A stretch of DNA of 7,670 nucleotides, taken from the NCBI GenBank assembly GCA_012961745.1, contig DTYT01000219.1, forward strand, positions 1-7,670. The letters are read 5' to 3'. The position numbers and the translations under genes were made by a program. The notes under the pieces are model-generated. The model saw only the letters and a list, made by a program, of their open reading frames with translations. It had not been told where the DNA came from and did no database searches. Positions 7,282-7,670 of the stretch are shown piece after piece (position 1 is the stretch's first letter; each line of letters starts with the position of its first letter). The DNA comes from Kiritimatiellia bacterium. GTDB lineage: Bacteria > Verrucomicrobiota > Kiritimatiellia > B70-G9.

Positions 7282-7670
7282 ATGAGATTCAGCAAAGCGA
7301 CCGCTGATGTATTTATCCCGGACGATTCCCCTTTGGACGAGGCGCTCGATCGTGTGACTCATCTGGGTATTGCCGCCCATCCCGACGACCTGGAACTGAT
7401 GGCCCTGCACGGTATCCTGCATTGCCTGGAGACACCGGACGACTGGTTCGGGGCGGTGATCTCTACCGGTGGGGGGGGCGGGCCGGAGGCGGGTCGGTAT
7501 CGGACGGAACCCGAGGCGCGACTGAAGGAAATCCGGCGCCGGGAACAGAATCTCGCGGGGCTCATAGGCCGCTATTCGGTCGTGATACATTTGGACTTCG
7601 ACAGCAGGGAACTTTTGGGAGGTGAAGGGCGGGCATTGCTAGCAGCCGACATTACCCGTATCGCCGCCGC
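7282..7670 (+). CDS. PIG-L/LmbE-family zinc deacetylase, N-terminal part
   Basis: The first 129 codons run off the right edge. The family removes acetyl groups from N-acetylglucosamine-type substrates with a zinc ion (MshB, LmbE, PIG-L relatives). The signature is GIAAHPDDLELM: H33 and D36 correspond to two zinc ligands and D35 to the catalytic base of the AHPDD motif. The third zinc ligand, a later histidine, lies outside the window. A preceding stretch, FIPDDSPLDEALDRVTHLG, and a following beta strand AVIST match, from memory, PIG-L proteins related to the C-terminal half of glucosamine-6-phosphate deaminase/deacetylase fusions. No signal peptide is seen, so it is probably cytoplasmic. It lies 68 bases behind the symporter, which suggests it acts on the imported compound. 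A run of 8 G at 7471-7478 lies within the coding frame (residues TGGGGG), and the family-like sequence continues in frame after it. Confidence 0.88.
   Translation, partial: MRFSKATADVFIPDDSPLDEALDRVTHLGIAAHPDDLELMALHGILHCLETPDDWFGAVISTGGGGGPEAGRYRTEPEARLKEIRRREQNLAGLIGRYSVVIHLDFDSRELLGGEGRALLAADITRIAA

Noticed and set aside
1..7670. Mobile element, CRISPR array, tRNA, rRNA or defence system
   Set aside because: No transposase or integrase motifs, regularly spaced direct repeats, tRNA-like cloverleaf or known defence domain was seen on either strand.

Overview
The window comes from a GC-rich bacterium with strong GC preference at third codon positions. It carries a pyruvate:ferredoxin oxidoreductase, which points to anaerobic or fermentative central metabolism. 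It also carries a Deg9-type serine protease, a sodium:solute symporter with a soluble tail, and a PIG-L family deacetylase. This mix resembles anaerobic members of the PVC superphylum or neighbouring candidate phyla (Kiritimatiellota, Lentisphaerota, Sumerlaeota-like), but that assignment is a guess from gene content. No RNA gene or marker gene in the window fixes the taxonomy. I see no mobile element, CRISPR array, tRNA or rRNA.

Layout: positions 1-3095, minus strand, hold a pyruvate:ferredoxin oxidoreductase that is intact for 1,031 codons and loses only its C-terminal end at the left edge. Positions 3096-3312 are a divergent intergenic region with ribosome binding sites at both ends and three small inverted repeats. 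From 3313 to the right edge all genes lie on the plus strand: an exported HtrA-like protease with two PDZ regions (3313-4896), a 3-helix membrane protein of 110 residues (4960-5292), a sodium:solute symporter (GTG start at 5300, stop at 7213), and the first 129 codons of a PIG-L/LmbE-type zinc deacetylase (7282 to the edge).

How they fit: the small membrane protein and the symporter are separated by only 7 bases, so they are almost certainly co-translated and may form one transporter. The deacetylase follows after 68 bases. The symporter plus deacetylase pair suggests uptake of an N-acetylated compound, perhaps an amino sugar, followed by removal of the acetyl group; that is inference. Whether the protease belongs to the same transcript is uncertain, because a G-rich tract and a small hairpin lie between its stop codon and the next gene.

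The points most worth following are the plant-Deg9-like domain order in a bacterial protease, the uncharacterised soluble C-terminal domain of the symporter, and the unassigned 3-helix partner protein. All identifications come from reading motifs; no database search was possible.
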